DNA of 42,056 nucleotides from Reticulitermes lucifugus (GCA_026260175.1 JAKCWW010004302.1:1-42056); one strand, 5' to 3'; shown: positions 10,661 through 22,640, counted from the first letter of the stretch. Notes: generated by a model from the letters alone, not told the origin. Made by a program: numbers and translations.

Positions 10661-11768
10661 TAATTATTCTATCGTCCCACTCGTTTATTCTTCCTGCATT
10701 AGTTCTGTACAGTTTTAAGTGAAACTCTTTCTTTATCACTATATGTAATACTCATAATCATCTTTATTTTGTGGCCTGCAGTCTGACATAGAGCGACCGA
10801 GCGATTTTTAAATTATACTTTCAAAATAGATATTTTGTTACGTGGAATACTGAAAGACATGAAACTCAAAGTTGTTGCGTGACTAACTCTAAGTAATTCG
10901 CTTTATGTTTTTAATAAATGAACAACCAGACCCTTGATATTTGCGAAATCGCACAAAAACATGTAGAGACACTTATACGTATATCCCATGCACAAATCTC
11001 CACTTTTGCGTAGATAATTTTATGGCCTCATATCCGCGCGTAAAATCCTAAGTACGGTACATGTGTCATTGTCTCTCTCTCATTGTTTCGCCTTGTAAAG
11101 TTAAAATAACAGCTTACACGAATTGAGACTTATATGTATATCACAAATTAGCGACTGTAATATATTTCAGATACAAAGACTTTAATTAAAACCATACTCT
11201 GCCTTTTCTTTAGTCCTTGTCGGTTTTAACTAACCGTATCTCATATTCTTCCATTTCTTTCGGACTTGAATTAAACCACGCAAGATATAAATTTAAATCG
11301 CCAGAGAAAACATTTCCTTAGCATTAGCAGGTCATGTAAATGCTCTTCTAATACTTCTGTAGAACTTCACAGAAACGCCTTTATCCAACAGGAGATCACA
11401 AATCTCTGACAGATTTTAATTATGGATATCTCAATTCATTCTAATCGCGAATTTTTGAAGACTCCAGTGAGGAATGTTTATTAGATATTGTTTTGCAAGC
11501 ACTCGTATAAATAAGTATCAAAGTTTCTAATAAGTAGGTATAAACGAAGATAATTTTGTACAACGTAAAAATATTTGTTGTAGTGTGTTTGGAACTAATT
11601 AAACATTTGTCTTCCCTGCAACATGACCTCCTTCGGTGTGACAGTATGTTAATATTATCTAATACATTCCATTCTTATTTGAGGTATTAAAATTATACGA
11701 ACATTGAATGACTGACTGAAAGACTTACAGACGCGCGCGCCAGCATAAACACATGCAATAGAATAGCA
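10661..11768. other. No recognisable feature
   Basis: AT-rich, with no frame longer than about 50 codons apart from a 110-codon minus frame (11655-11987) that overlaps and is antisense to the Helitron-like relic. Confidence 0.5.
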
Positions 11769-12044
11769 ATGCAATCTAATCAAAGTCGTCAGCCCCTTCG
11801 AGAATTGAACACAGACAGTCAACGCATTCGGCAACAAAATGCGCGAAAAGCACAAATAAGAAATAATATGCCACAAGAAGCAGCGCGGATACTTCGATAG
11901 CAAAACACTCGGCGTCACGCAGAGCGAAGAGCTGAAATTACACCGGAAGAACGCAACCAAGCCCGAGAAATTATTGCAGGATAGCAAAGAGCATCAAGAA
12001 CGCGGCGTGCACAGCGATTAGTGGCCACTAATACTACAGTATAA
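11769..12044 (+). pseudogene. Helitron-like N-terminal basic region, relic
   Basis: One frame from ATG 11769 to TAA 12042-12044 (92 codons) carries only two internal stops. It is rich in R, Q, A and E: I-R-Q-Q-N-A-R-K-A, A-A-R-I-L-R, R-R-H-A-E-R-R-A-E-I, T-P-E-E-R-N-Q-A-R-E and R-T-R-R-A-Q-R-L. Arginine-rich heptad-like repeats containing T-P-E-E-R or T-E-E-Q-R are common at the start of insect Helitron proteins. I infer the same here. Other basic, coiled repeat proteins are possible. No terminus was found nearby. Confidence 0.5.
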
Positions 12045-12124
12045 CATACTTACACATTATTCTGTTTTCCACGCTAAGTACAGTCACCACTATGAAAATA
12101 TAATATACATGCTCACCTTGTTCA

Positions 12125-12202
12125 GGTTTCCACGGTAACTACGTAAATGAGTGTGCCTTGTTTGCACGGGTAGCGAGGTTTCCACAGTAACTAAGTAAAT
12201 GA
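12125..12202 (+). repeat. 52-bp spaced direct repeat
   Basis: GGTTTCCACGGTAACTACG at 12125 and GGTTTCCACAGTAACTAAG at 12177, each followed by TAAATGA. A weaker third match, GTTTTCCACGCTAA, lies near 12063. Confidence 0.8.
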
Positions 12203-14321
12203 TTTTTTACAGTTTACAAAGAATAGAGCGTCAAAGAATAAGTGGTAATTCTTTGGATTTTTTTTCCACGCCGAATTTTATGGCCCCAAATTACGTTGCT
12301 CTGCTAATACTCTCATCCACCATATATATATATATATTCACTATAATAAGTGAAATATACGAAGAAAGGGCCTCTATAGGCGTAATTTTAATGTAGAGTT
12401 TTAAGAGGCTCCGTCTATTTGTTTTGAAGGTATTACTGTAAGATCTTCAAATATGTGGGTGTGATTCCATGGGCCTTACTTATTTAATCGTTAAGGAAAT
12501 TGGGCTAAAAATAAATATGCTATTGATTGAATCTATGTATTATTTAAAGTGGCTTAAAATATGGCATTCTAATAGCCTGTTGTAATAAAATTCTTCTTTT
12601 TGGCTGTCGTGATTGGAGAACAACAGCACAGCAGTTACAAGTCTTGCTAAACTCTTTTTCCCGAAAGGTATTAGATTCATAGCTGAGCTAACCAAAGTTG
12701 TTGTGTGTAACTTTGTAATTCCAGAGGCCAAAGGACTGCAGTTAGTTGGACACACTCGGCAAAGTTGTTGGTCGTTTGTCGCAAACCGCATGTGCGCAGT
12801 TAAAATATGCGACAAGATAACATCGGATTAGAACGAATCTGGCGTCACAGTTTTAATTTTAGTGATCATATCTCGTACACGCCAGGGAATGAGCGCTGTT
12901 CAAACAAAACTTTGAATGACATCAGGCTGGACGGTAGCTTCGGAAAACAAGGAAATTGTGTTCTCTTCGCTCGGGTAAAATTACAGCGTCCTACCAGTAC
13001 CGGTATCAATATTTAAACTGCCTCCACAGCAAAGGTAGTTCAGTGCGTCGTGTAGATAAAGCCAGTAACTTTCACTGCTCTTTAACATTTTCCGGCAAGA
13101 AGGCGTATTTGTTGCGTGAAATTGAGGTGTGATGCCGCTTCATCACCAACTGTAATATTTGTTGTGGTGGAGGGTATAGGTTAAGGAGACGGCACTTCCC
13201 CCCTCCCCATGTCTCAGAATCTCGAAGATCTCACATTTCTTACTCTAGGTGATTGTGAATCATTTGACATGCACATGTTGTCCATTGTTTAGCTCTTTAC
13301 CATTTTAAATTGTGTGAAATCACTAGTGGAACCCGCATCGAAATACGTTGACAATCACATTTATAAGACCACACTAATTCCTTGAAAATTGATCATAAGG
13401 CGAAGACTCATACACTGAAGACAATTCGTGTCCCATGACCTTCCATTTTATAAATGTTAAGTTGTTAAAGACGTCAAAACTTTCTTCCAAGCACAGAGAT
13501 TTCGTCAGAAAACAACATAGAACGATATTGAAAGATGACGAAAGCAATCCTAATGTTCAATTGTTGCATTTAAATAACATAATAGTTATTAGCCTGTGTA
13601 TAAACAATATTTACATCTATAAATATGCATGTAAAATGTATAAACATTAAGCACAATCCTCATTATAAATGTGAATGTAACACAAACAAGAGTTTATTGC
13701 ATATGAAAGAGTAAATTCTTCAGTTGGTGCGTTGATGGGTCATCGACATCAAGAACTGCCTGTGTGAAAGGGTTCGGTAACCGACGACACCCCACATGAG
13801 GCGTCGGAAACAACGATTATTTTGCAGGGGAAAGCAGATCGTATTGAGGAAATTTGGCTTTTAAATGGAGAAAACTGTTGCTGGTTTGTGCACGTGGAAT
13901 GACCAAAACGTCTAAACCCGTTGCATTTATATCGAGAAATTACTGTGCTTTTGGCTGTGCAACTATCATCGTTTGTCATAGTACTTGTATTAAGCTTTTA
14001 TGAATTTAAATATCGTTGATAATAACTAAGTGTGTTCGTTTTGACGGATCTTGTATTAAGTTATTCATCTCCGTGGTGCCGCATGATGATAGTTCTATGC
14101 GTTAAACCCTTCAAGGCCAACATAAAAGTGGTAGACATACCCTTATATTTGTACAGCAAAGCCCGTTATGGTGGCTTGAGAATTAGACCATAGAGAGAGA
14201 AACAGAAAAACTGGGCGACAGGTTTCCACATTTTGTTTTTATATAAACTCGAATAAAAATAACAGATACTTCACATCTCTAATACCCCCCAGTTATTGGT
14301 TTTTGTAAATGAGAAATTCTT
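12203..14321. other. No recognisable feature apart from a short AT run
   Basis: An (AT)n run lies at 12322-12338. Overlapping frames of 72-91 codons on both strands at 12540-12831 have no motif. A 76-codon minus frame lies at 13749-13979. None shows an exon-like boundary I can defend. Confidence 0.45.
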
Positions 14322-14604
14322 GTCTGTGAGATGTGAGCTGAGGCCGGAGAAACAGTTGACGATCTGAACGTAATAATCGAGCATGATCGACTCTAATTCT
14401 CCCACAGTATGTTTCACTCTTTGCATGTACATACCTACGGGGATGTCATATATTGAATTTCTAATTCTCCCGATTTCCGATATCTCGACGTTTAAGATGT
14501 CTGTGAGATGCGAGCTGAGGCCGGAGAAACAGTTGACGATCTGAACGTAATAATAGAGCATTATCCACTCTAATTCTCCCGATTTACGATATCTCGACGT
14601 TTAC
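14322..14604. repeat. 177-bp tandem duplication, second copy shortened
   Basis: GTCTGTGAGATGTGAGCTG starts at 14322 and GTCTGTGAGATGCGAGCTG at 14499. The following 60 bp are almost identical, including GAGGCCGGAGAAACAG and GACGATCTGAACG. Both units end in CCGATTT-CGATATCTCGACG, but the second unit lacks the CACAGTATG to TTCTAATT stretch. The 96-codon minus frame across it is periodic for this reason. Confidence 0.9.
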
Positions 14605-14719
14605 GAATTTATAAAAAAGTGATTTAGAATAAATGTTTTGATATCTTTTTTCTTAAAGTTGTCTCAAAATAAGAATTGCGAAGGCTTGCACAAAAGAAAC
14701 CAATGTCAGTGGAAATCAA

Positions 14720-14977
14720 CCGCTGAAATGGAAGTGGATCGGGCATACACTGAGGAGGGGTTTCTCTGCCACAGTGAAAGAAGCTTTGACTTGAAATGCC
14801 GAAGGACAATTAGGAAGAGAAAGACCGATAAAGAGCTGGGGGAGAACAATAGAGGAGGAAGCCGAAACGGTAAGAAGAATCTGAAGACAGGCGAAGGAAA
14901 TAGCTGGAACTGGGTCTGCTGGCTTTGCTGCGTGGAGGCCCTATGTCTCGAAGTGGAATAACAGGAAATTGACTTGA
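14720..14977 (+). pseudogene. LINE family E (RTE-like), C-terminus and tail
   Basis: One continuous frame of 86 codons with two internal stops reads L-K-W-K-W-I-G-H-T-L-R-R-G, A-T-V-K-E-A-L-T, W-G-R-T-I-E-E-E-A-E-T-V and A-K-E-I-A-G. This is the K-W-x-G-H-x-L-R, W-R-R-T-x-E-x-E pattern seen at the C-terminus of many insect non-LTR polymerases. Both internal stops are TGA where the family has TGG (Trp), so each is a single change. The stop is followed by GACTTGACTGACG, the remnant of a TTGACT-type tail. A 107-codon frame in another phase (14638-14961) is a shadow. Confidence 0.8.
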
Positions 14978-15930
14978 CTGACGTTTACGAGATATCGATT
15001 ATGATCGATTGTCTATCTGTTGCTAAGATACGGAGAATTCGTACAGTATATTTAACGCAAAACGCTGGAAGGCGCATTCAATTTGTTGACATTTTCAGTG
15101 CCTTTTGAAGCTATTTACGAATTTAATCCAGAGACACTAACAGAGTGAACGCATTTTACTCCTTGCGGACACTAGTCAAGTTTATAGAAATTCATAACTT
15201 GTAGCCTTCTTGTTAAGTGTGACGCACTGTACTCAAGAAGGTGCATGAACGAAGTCAGTACTGACATTTTTTCATGGTTCTCTTTAATGAAATACTCAAA
15301 GCTAGCCGCGTTCAAATGAAACAACTGAAGAATAATTAGAGTTGTTACACTTCAAATTAGTAGGGCCTATATTAACAACTGTATGTTAACAAAAGAGTGA
15401 GTCTCTTTCCATACGTAGAACGTTTCATTAGACGTACATGCTTTATACAATATAAAGCTAATATAACTTTATTTGAAAGTTTTTCTTTAATACAAATTTT
15501 ACTGTAATATTAAATTTGATCATTGATTAGGCCAAATTTTTATGCAATACTTTTAATTACGTGTGATACATATCAGTCTTTTATGTGCATCTTTAATAAC
15601 CAACTTAAAGTGTAAATACTAACCGAGCGTTTTAACATCTAAGTCTAGACATGATAGTCGATGACCCCCAAGAGCAACGACAGAGTTATTTTACTTTATT
15701 AAATTCGGGATATGTTTCTATTGTTTACCACCATACTTCCGCGTGGTGTTAATTGTTCTAAGTATTAAATCCATGGGTTTGTGCACTAAAACATGACTTT
15801 CTACTAGTAGCAACGCAACGTTACTGGGTACATATAGCTTTCTTCAAATCGGTGGTTCAAACTACGGAAAACTATTGTAGGTCTACGACTAATGTTTTCA
15901 ATAATCTCAACTGAAATAATGCAGCAACAT
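14978..15930. other. No recognisable feature
   Basis: AT-rich with no notable frame. GAGATATCGATTATGATCGA at 14989-15008 echoes the end of the 177-bp duplication. Confidence 0.5.
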
Positions 15931-16105
15931 ATTGTGGTAGCCGAGCCCATTGGCCGTGGGGTTTAAGGCGTATGTCTGCAGAATCTTGATTCCTGGGATC
16001 GCTGGTTTGAATCCTTCTGAGGGCATGCATGTTCATCTCTTTTGTTTGTTGTGTAGGTAGCGGCGTCTGCGACGAGCTGATCACTCGTTAAGAGGAGTCC
16101 TACCG
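15931..16105 (+). mobile_element. tRNA-like SINE, second type
   Basis: The head starts GTGGTAGCCGAGC (15934), continues TTTAAGGCGTATG and has a B box GGTTTGAATCC at 16004-16014. This resembles a Leu/Ser-type tRNA head with an extended variable region. The D-arm region has an extra CCATTGGCCGTGGG, so it cannot be a normal tRNA. The body runs to about 16105. No clear tail was found. Confidence 0.6.
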
Positions 16106-16604
16106 TGTGTTTGTGTGTGTCTAATCATGTGTGATATAGAAACTTCAACAATGATGCGACCTAAGCTCGAGTTGGGCTGTTTCGCCACAGAAAAAAAAAT
16201 GTGGTGTTATGACATACGCTATTTCTTAATCACTCACTCCATTATCATATTTATTCTTGCACTCATATTACATGTGTACAACAATATATATTCAACAGTC
16301 AAGGACATAGAGTAAATTTAACTCACAACTGAAAAAAGTGGGTATAAAATATTCAGCTTTGAACCATCCATAAATTCTTTTAGCACCAAAACCAGACAGA
16401 AATGTCAGGCGGAAGGAATATGGGGATAAATTACCAACTGTGTAGTTGAAACTGTGGATTTGAGACCCAGGTTTGCCTGTACAGTTTTAGTGCCAGTTGT
16501 ATGTGTTCAGTTTTATTAAGTTACCAAAATTTCAGAATCATATTGCTTCTAAGTGTCTTAATTTTGAATTGTGTGGATAATGGCAGTAATTCTCAGGGTA
16601 ATCC
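16106..16604. other. No recognisable feature
   Basis: A 66-codon frame (16115-16315) ends in a hydrophobic stretch but has no upstream support. Confidence 0.45.
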
Positions 16605-16705
16605 ATGTGGGATTTGTGGTGAACAAAGTGGCACCGAGGCAAGTCCGCCCTCCCCACTCCCAGTACTTAGTTTTTCCCCGTCAGTATCCTGTCACGAATC
16701 CTACG
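16605..16705 (+). repeat. Dispersed repeat family D fragment
   Basis: Plus-strand reading G-F-V-V-N-K-V-A, then Q-Y-L-V-F-P-R-Q-Y, resembles a peptide (G-F-V-V-D-K-V-A to F-G-F-P-C-Q) that I recall as encoded by a common repeat in cockroach assemblies. Only one copy is in this window, so the call rests on memory. Confidence 0.4.
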
Positions 16706-17214
16706 TAATCATTCTTTCACGTAACACCGATGCTGTATAATTTTGCAGTTGATATTGTCTTTAAACAACTCACTTCAAATGACGATAAACATGCTGTGTT
16801 CTTAATTAGTGCGCTAGGGGCACTCTGCTTTACTGTTATGACGCAAACGATACTGAGAATTTGATCCAGTACACAGCCCATCACAGTCTCTTATTTACAA
16901 ACAATTCTACTTCCACTGGTACGTATATCGACGTCATAACACTGCTTTTTCGTACATTCAAGCAAAACCAATATTTGATTGGTGTTTCCAAACACTGAAT
17001 CTCTTTATTACTGTATATTAGTTTCATTATAAACGCCCCTTTGATATTTCCTGCCAGGGACCGACTATACAGTCACTGACGCTAAAAAAATCCGTTAACT
17101 TCCAATACAGTACAACCCAGGGGTAATCAGTCTGTGCGTTGTAACCAAGCATATTTACGTAAATGTCTCTACAGATTATAGAAATCTGATGCGTGTTTGT
17201 ACGTTTTATTAAAA
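16706..17214. other. No recognisable feature
   Basis: Nothing found. ACCCAGGGGTAATCAG at 17116 resembles a hAT terminus but has no partner. Confidence 0.45.
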
Positions 17215-17302
17215 GTAGAATTAGGGAGGCGAAGTAAATTAAAGTTGTCCCTGTCCGTATTTAATCGCCATGTCATGAAGACGTATGGGGGAATGGAGGA
17301 CG
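17215..17302 (+). repeat. Dispersed repeat family C, proximal part
   Basis: Reads K-L-K-L-S-L-S-V, then H-V-M-K-T-Y-G-G-M-E, the beginning of the family whose later parts lie at 4522-4690 and 116-300. It is truncated after the G-G-M-E block. Confidence 0.45.
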
Positions 17303-17428
17303 CATAAAGTTCTGTTCATTTATTCTCGGTACTTGATGGGGGTGAGTGGATGTGTAGATGTGATTAAAAATTATGAGACATCTTTTGGCGATGTGTTTTT
17401 TAGGTGCGTTTGCGAAATTACCAAAAGT

Positions 17429-17935
<507 letters not shown>

Positions 17936-18652
17936 CATACTTCTCTAACCATCGGGTTCAATTATCGACGCAAAAAATTCTCCGAGTAGATTTTTCGCCG
18001 TTGTATTTAATTGTAAGATACCGGGCTACAATTTAAGCCAAGGCCGTTGAAATTCCAGTCTTTTCCGTTGTATAATTTACATATGGCATAAGAGTTAATG
18101 CAGCGTCGTTAAGTAAAACAATTATCCAGAAACTCTGTCTCTCACATTAATGGAAGAGCAATTTGTTGCCGAGCTGGATGCTGAGGAGATTATTTGTAGA
18201 TTCATGAAACTGGAAGAAAACTATGAAATGTATTCTTAACTAATTATTAATCTTTTCAAGACCTCCCACACTTTGTATTTATGACGACTTTCTATGCAAT
18301 GTCCTTATGCTGACCAAAACTGTGTTATGAGATCCTGAAACATCAGCGGATCCAATACCAAAAAACACGTCGCTGAACACAAATTGCATCAGTTTCGTCC
18401 GTGTCTTACACTCACAATATGGTGACGTAACGTCACAATGTTATCCTTCCATCTCCTCTGCTATTATGTTACTTCTGAAACAGATTTTCCCAGAAGTATT
18501 CTGTATGCTTTCCTCGTCTCTCTACGTTTTTCTGCGTGTTCCATTCATCGTAGCATCTTAGACTTTGCAGACTTAATTACACTATTTGATTTGTATAAAG
18601 AATAGAAGTTCGTTTTATAAATATTTTAAATTACTGACGTACTTCTTCATGA
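17936..18652. other. No recognisable feature
   Basis: A 29-codon frame at about 18150-18239 (M-E-E-Q-F-V-A-E-L-D-A-E-E) looks protein-like in composition but is too short to judge. Confidence 0.4.
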
Positions 18653-18880
18653 GATTTGAGGTTCTTACCGTGGAGCTAATAAAGATTCAAGTCTTCTGGT
18701 ATATGATGCCGTATTTACTGGTAAATAGTCACCAACATTTTGTAAGAACTCGCTTTCTTCCTCTACAGGGAGCAGTCTAAGGAAACTTGTGAACCGTGAT
18801 GATGGAGGCGGCAAGTTTCTCTGTAACGTAGACAACGTTTTACCAGTCAATATGGCGTCACATCGCGAAGATTTGATTCT
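18653..18880. mobile_element. Foldback element, subfamily A, two inverted arms
   Basis: Left arm 18653-18774 and right arm 18796-18880 are inverted copies of one repeat. The left arm reads AAGATTCAAGTCTTCTGG, ATGCCGTATTTACTGG and CACCAACATTTTG. The right arm, reversed, reads AGAATCAAATCTTCGCG, GACGCCATATTGACTGG and the GTAACGTAGACAACG region. The left arm translates F-E-V-L-T, K-I-Q-V-F-W and L-V-N-S-H-Q, a repeat peptide shared with other copies. The spacer is about 20 bp. Confidence 0.8.
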
Positions 18881-19830
18881 ACTTCATACTTTAGCGCCGA
18901 GGTTGGTTGTGGATAGAACTGCACCTCTGCCTGCCCTCAGTGTTTGTGTGGCATGTTACGGGGCAGCGTTTACCTTGCTTCATAAATGCAGAACTATATC
19001 AATAGTATTTGCTGTTTGAACATTTGTAAGCTATTCTTCTCTCGACGTAAGAGGCTGCGTTTCACGCTCATGCAGAACCACTAAAAAAATTACTGTTTTA
19101 TGTGGCTTAATACTTTCAGAAATTAGAAGCTTTGGTAACAGTTTTGACAGTGAAATCCTTTATGAATATTAGTGTGTAAAGGAATAATTAATCTGCCTTT
19201 TTTCTTTGTTATTTTCAATTAACAACAAGTTCGCAGAAATCTTAAAATTCAAAATGGTGTCGTGTATTCGCGCTGTGTTTCTAAACACGCCAGTTAATGA
19301 ATTCTTAACGACATTTCTTTTGTACTGTATCCCATTGTTACCACGGACGGATCAGATCTTGCATTCATGTACACGAGAACCGAGTCCATGCTCACTGAAC
19401 CACGGCCCTGAGTTATTTGTTGTGTGCATACAAAACAATATTGACAGCACTGTACTCCATTTCTAGATGACGTCATCGCTCCGTAATGGTATAACTCCTG
19501 ATGTTGCTGAAGCGAAACTGGTGTTACTCGCGGAAATGAAGATTCTAACCTGATAAATAACACATTAAAGATGTCAATACAGTGCAGAAGTGTCATTACA
19601 CGGTCGCAGTTATTTAGGTCTTCTGTTCGAAAATTGATAAATAATCGAATTAAGTACAGTCCATGTTGCCATACGGATTTACAGCTTGCTGAATTTTTTG
19701 TGACGCCATAATCTGGCGCGATAAAACCCACCAGCCATGAATACTTCACTCCCTGGCACAGAGCACGTTTGAACATTTATCTTGTTTAGTAAACGACTTC
19801 ATTGAATCGAAGTAGGATGTACTGTCTTCA
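18881..19830. other. No recognisable feature; holds the longest frame in the window
   Basis: A 160-codon minus frame (19294-19776) has no domain, low-complexity signal or repeat peptide I recognise. It ends in unremarkable sequence and no promoter or splice sites could be tied to it. I regard it as chance, at low certainty. Confidence 0.4.
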
Positions 19831-19980
19831 GGGATGTAAGGGCACGTAGTTTGGTAGATAGTTACGGAGGGTTCCGAGGCGTTTCGGAGGAACGTTCTGC
19901 TTCCAGATCTACCCTGAAGATGGAGGCGGTGTGTTTTCCCGAAAGTGTGGTATCATCCACCATTTATACGGTGCGATATC
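19831..19980. mobile_element. Foldback element, subfamily A, two inverted arms
   Basis: The left arm (19831-19908) has GGGATGTAAGGGCACGTAG, TTGGTAGATAGTTAC and GGCGTTTCGGAGGAACG. The right arm (19911-19980) has CCTGAAGATGGAGGCGG, TTTTCCCGAAAGTGTGG and an ACCATTTATACGG block in opposite order. The arms meet almost without spacer at CCAGATCTACCCTGAAG. Confidence 0.75.
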
Positions 19981-20185
19981 ACAAGGAAACGCAGACGTGA
20001 CGCTTTACAGACTTCATCTATTCCCTCCACATGTCGACGTATGTAACATTCATAGACACACGCTCATAGCCCTAATACTCACGTGTATGTTACATACGTT
20101 CGAAAATTTATGTTTATTTAACCACGATTTCCGCACTTAGTAAGCTATTTATCTTCCAAATTATAGGACGAACTAATTCAGTTAC

Positions 20186-20235
20186 CCTGAACATGGGGGC
20201 AACACGTTTGTTCGAAACGTCGGAGCAAACTTATG
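20186..20235 (+). repeat. Foldback family fragment
   Basis: ACCCTGAACATGGGGGCAAC followed by TTGTTCGAAACGTCGGAGC. Only the motif part is recognisable. The surrounding 19986-20390 holds nothing else. Confidence 0.6.
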
Positions 20236-20390
20236 ATCAAACACAGTGTATTAACAGAACAACACAAGCCGTTAAGGGCTGAAAAGTTATATTAACTTGC
20301 ATCTCATTTCAGTAAACACAAAATATATATAATAATATTAGGCGAGTATAAAATTACATTTTTACAAATCCGCTTCCACCAGATGTGCGT

Positions 20391-20880
20391 CTATTAGCTT
20401 TGTCGTCTGTTGTCCGTCTGTCCGCATGGAACTACTCGGCTCCCACTGGACAGATTTTTATTAAATTTAATATTTGAGTATTTTAAGAAAATTGCTGAGA
20501 ATATTGAAGTTTCATTAAAATCTGACAAGAATAACGGCTACTTTATGTGAAGATCAATGTAAATTTATGATAATATCTCGCTGAATTCTTCTTAGAATGA
20601 GAAATGATTCAGAGAAAGTTGTAGAGAAAATCAAGACACACATTTTATATTCAATAACTTTTTCCGAAGTCCCGTTTGTGAGATAATGTGGAAAAATATT
20701 GTAGAGCCAGCCAGGCCACAGATGACAATATAACATGACGCATGCGCATTGCTTCCTGAATAAATAAGGCTACAGACACACACTCATAATATTTAATACA
20801 TATTGCTTTTGAATGGGAAAATTGTTACGCGAACGCTCCTCAATATTACGTTATATGTACATGCCTGTCTTGTTTATCAT
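20391..20880 (+). repeat. Dispersed repeat H, copy 2
   Basis: Starts TCTATTAGCTTTGTCGTCTG with a few TCCGTCTG units, continues GGAACTACTCGGCTCCCAC and TGGACAGATTTTTATTAAAT, and ends with CGCGAACGCTCCTCAATATT and TGCCTGTCTTGTTTATC. It is the more complete copy and aligns with 17699-17935 over its last 240 bp. The CTGTCCG start and the phrase resembling 'activity against a target where the affinity is...' in other insect repeats is not informative, so the class stays open. A non-autonomous Helitron-like origin is possible. Confidence 0.75.
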
Positions 20881-21569
20881 TTAGCTTCCCTTCTTTTTGC
20901 CCAGCAAGCAGTGCGTCTGACTTAAATAGAAGGATTAAACAAATATGACCCTGCAACTGAGACTAAGTAGTCTACTCTCTGAGACGAAATACGTGATGAA
21001 CACTAGTAGCAGGACCCGACGTTTCAGTCAGGTAAATTCCTGGTAGCTTTTACACATGCAGTACAAATATTGTGATTGTATTTGAAGAGCCCTTGGAACT
21101 GTATTTTAAAGTACGAGTATATTCGCATCTATTTTTTTCAAATTATTGAAGTTTAAATTATGTATTCCGGAACATAATGTGACTATAATGTCTAAATCCG
21201 CCAATGAAAACACTTAATGCAGTATCGTTGTTCATGTGACATACAGCTATAGCCCTACTGATCTGTAACCATTTTCATATCCATTAACATAGAGCAATGT
21301 TGTCTGTCACAATAATGATGGTGGCTTAGGAATTAGTAGCTGTGCTCAGGACCACAGCTAGTCTATATCTGCAGGCGTCACAGCTGACTGCGAGACCGTA
21401 TTAGATATACGAATACACAAAACATGTATTGTGGGGTTTGTAGTTTCACTGTTTTTTTTTAATTTCTATTTCTCTTGCACTGAAAGATTCAAGTATTTTA
21501 TGATCTGGCACAGTGTGGTTTGTTAAATGATTACCAGTGAAACCATATGCTCATTTCTTACCTTGCAGC
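20881..21569. other. No recognisable feature
   Basis: AT-rich. A poly-T of eight lies near 21455. No frame of note. Confidence 0.5.
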
Positions 21570-21690
21570 CACTCCTCTTCGACTGGTTAGATCCTGAAAA
21601 TAGAGGAAGTAAGCTTCTCCGAAACGTCGATGTTTGCCAATAGACATGGTGGCGTAGTTCACAAGACTCGAATCTTCATGAACGCTATTT
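21570..21690 (+). repeat. Foldback family, subfamily A, solitary arm
   Basis: CCTGAAAATAGAGGAAG, CTTCTCCGAAACGTCGATG, then CCAATAGACATGGTGGCGTA and GACTCGAATCTTCATG. The motif stem is GAGGAAG against CTTCTCC (one mismatch and one G-T pair). Confidence 0.8.
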
Positions 21691-22385
21691 TCAGAGCCTC
21701 TAAATAGTGTATATTTGTACTAGTTGAATGCAGGCAAATGTTGCGAACGTAACCAGAATAACAAGAACTTATATGTGACGCTGATGTATGCCAAACACGC
21801 CAAATATAATACATTTTCGCTTTATCCAATTTGAAGAGAAATCCTTCTTATTGTGATTGAAGATAAACAAAAAAAATGGGATTTTTGTTTTCACTTCAAA
21901 CATGAAACCTGCATTATTGCGTACACTCATTGTATTATTTCAGTTAGGCTTATGTTTTTCAATTTCGTTATTTGGTCTAGAGATCAGCATTTAATACTGG
22001 TATATGTCGGACTGCAAAATTTGATAAACCTGGCACTCCAATTGGAAGCGTGTGATATCTGTTCACCGTTGTATCGAACACACAATAGGATTTATCAGGA
22101 ACAGGCCCACTGTGGAAAGTTAGTACTCCGGCAGGTTCCCAAACACCGTCTATAGCACTGTGATTACTGTCTGTACCACCTGGTTTAGCATTAGAACTGT
22201 GCATATTTCCCACATAACATGACTAACAACAAACAATATTTATTTCCTTAAACTGCAATAACAACTTGGCCTATGTAATCCAAGACTCATTTCGTTCCTT
22301 GTGAGGTAGTAACTGGGGTTTAGAATATAAGCGAGGCTTCAAAGATTTATTTAAAATTTCAGTCCTATTCACTGTTCCCTACACT
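21691..22385. other. No recognisable feature
   Basis: A 100-codon plus frame (21853-22155) and a 78-codon minus frame overlap. Neither shows a motif. Confidence 0.4.
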
Positions 22386-22640
22386 TTGTTCAGTATAACC
22401 ATAGATGGTGTCAACGTCGAGCGGGTAGTACCAGGCTTCCTGTTAGGCGGTTTCAGTTTCAGATTGTGGCCAGTAGGTTTTGGTACACTTGACGGAAGTT
22501 TCTCGTGCTTCGTCATTTCCTGCAGGTTAAGTCCGGGATAGTAGTTCATATTAGACCACGACAGCTTCTCAATCCTATCATTATACGTCAACCAGTCTGA
22601 GCTACTGGACGGAACAGTAGATAAAAATGGATAAAACCAC
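22386..22640 (-). repeat. Repeat-encoded peptide, family F relic
   Basis: The minus frame (116 codons from 22729) contains K-L-S-W-S-N-M-N-Y-Y-P-G-L followed by a K- and P-rich end. A peptide with L-S-W-S-N-x-x-Y-Y-P-G-I is one I recall from a common cockroach repeat. The remainder has diverged. I do not take it as a host gene. Confidence 0.35.

Noticed and set aside
12540..12831. Overlapping 72- and 91-codon frames as a possible exon
   Set aside because: Open on both strands, with no motif and no convincing splice sites.
17085..17130. CAGGGGTAAT as a hAT terminus
   Set aside because: No inverted partner or target duplication within several kb.
18150..18239. 29-codon acidic frame starting M-E-E-Q-F
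   Set aside because: Composition is protein-like but the length is too short and there is no conserved context.
19294..19776. Longest open frame, 160 codons on the minus strand
   Set aside because: No domain, repeat peptide, signal peptide or exon boundary recognised. One frame of this size is plausible by chance in 42 kb read in six frames.
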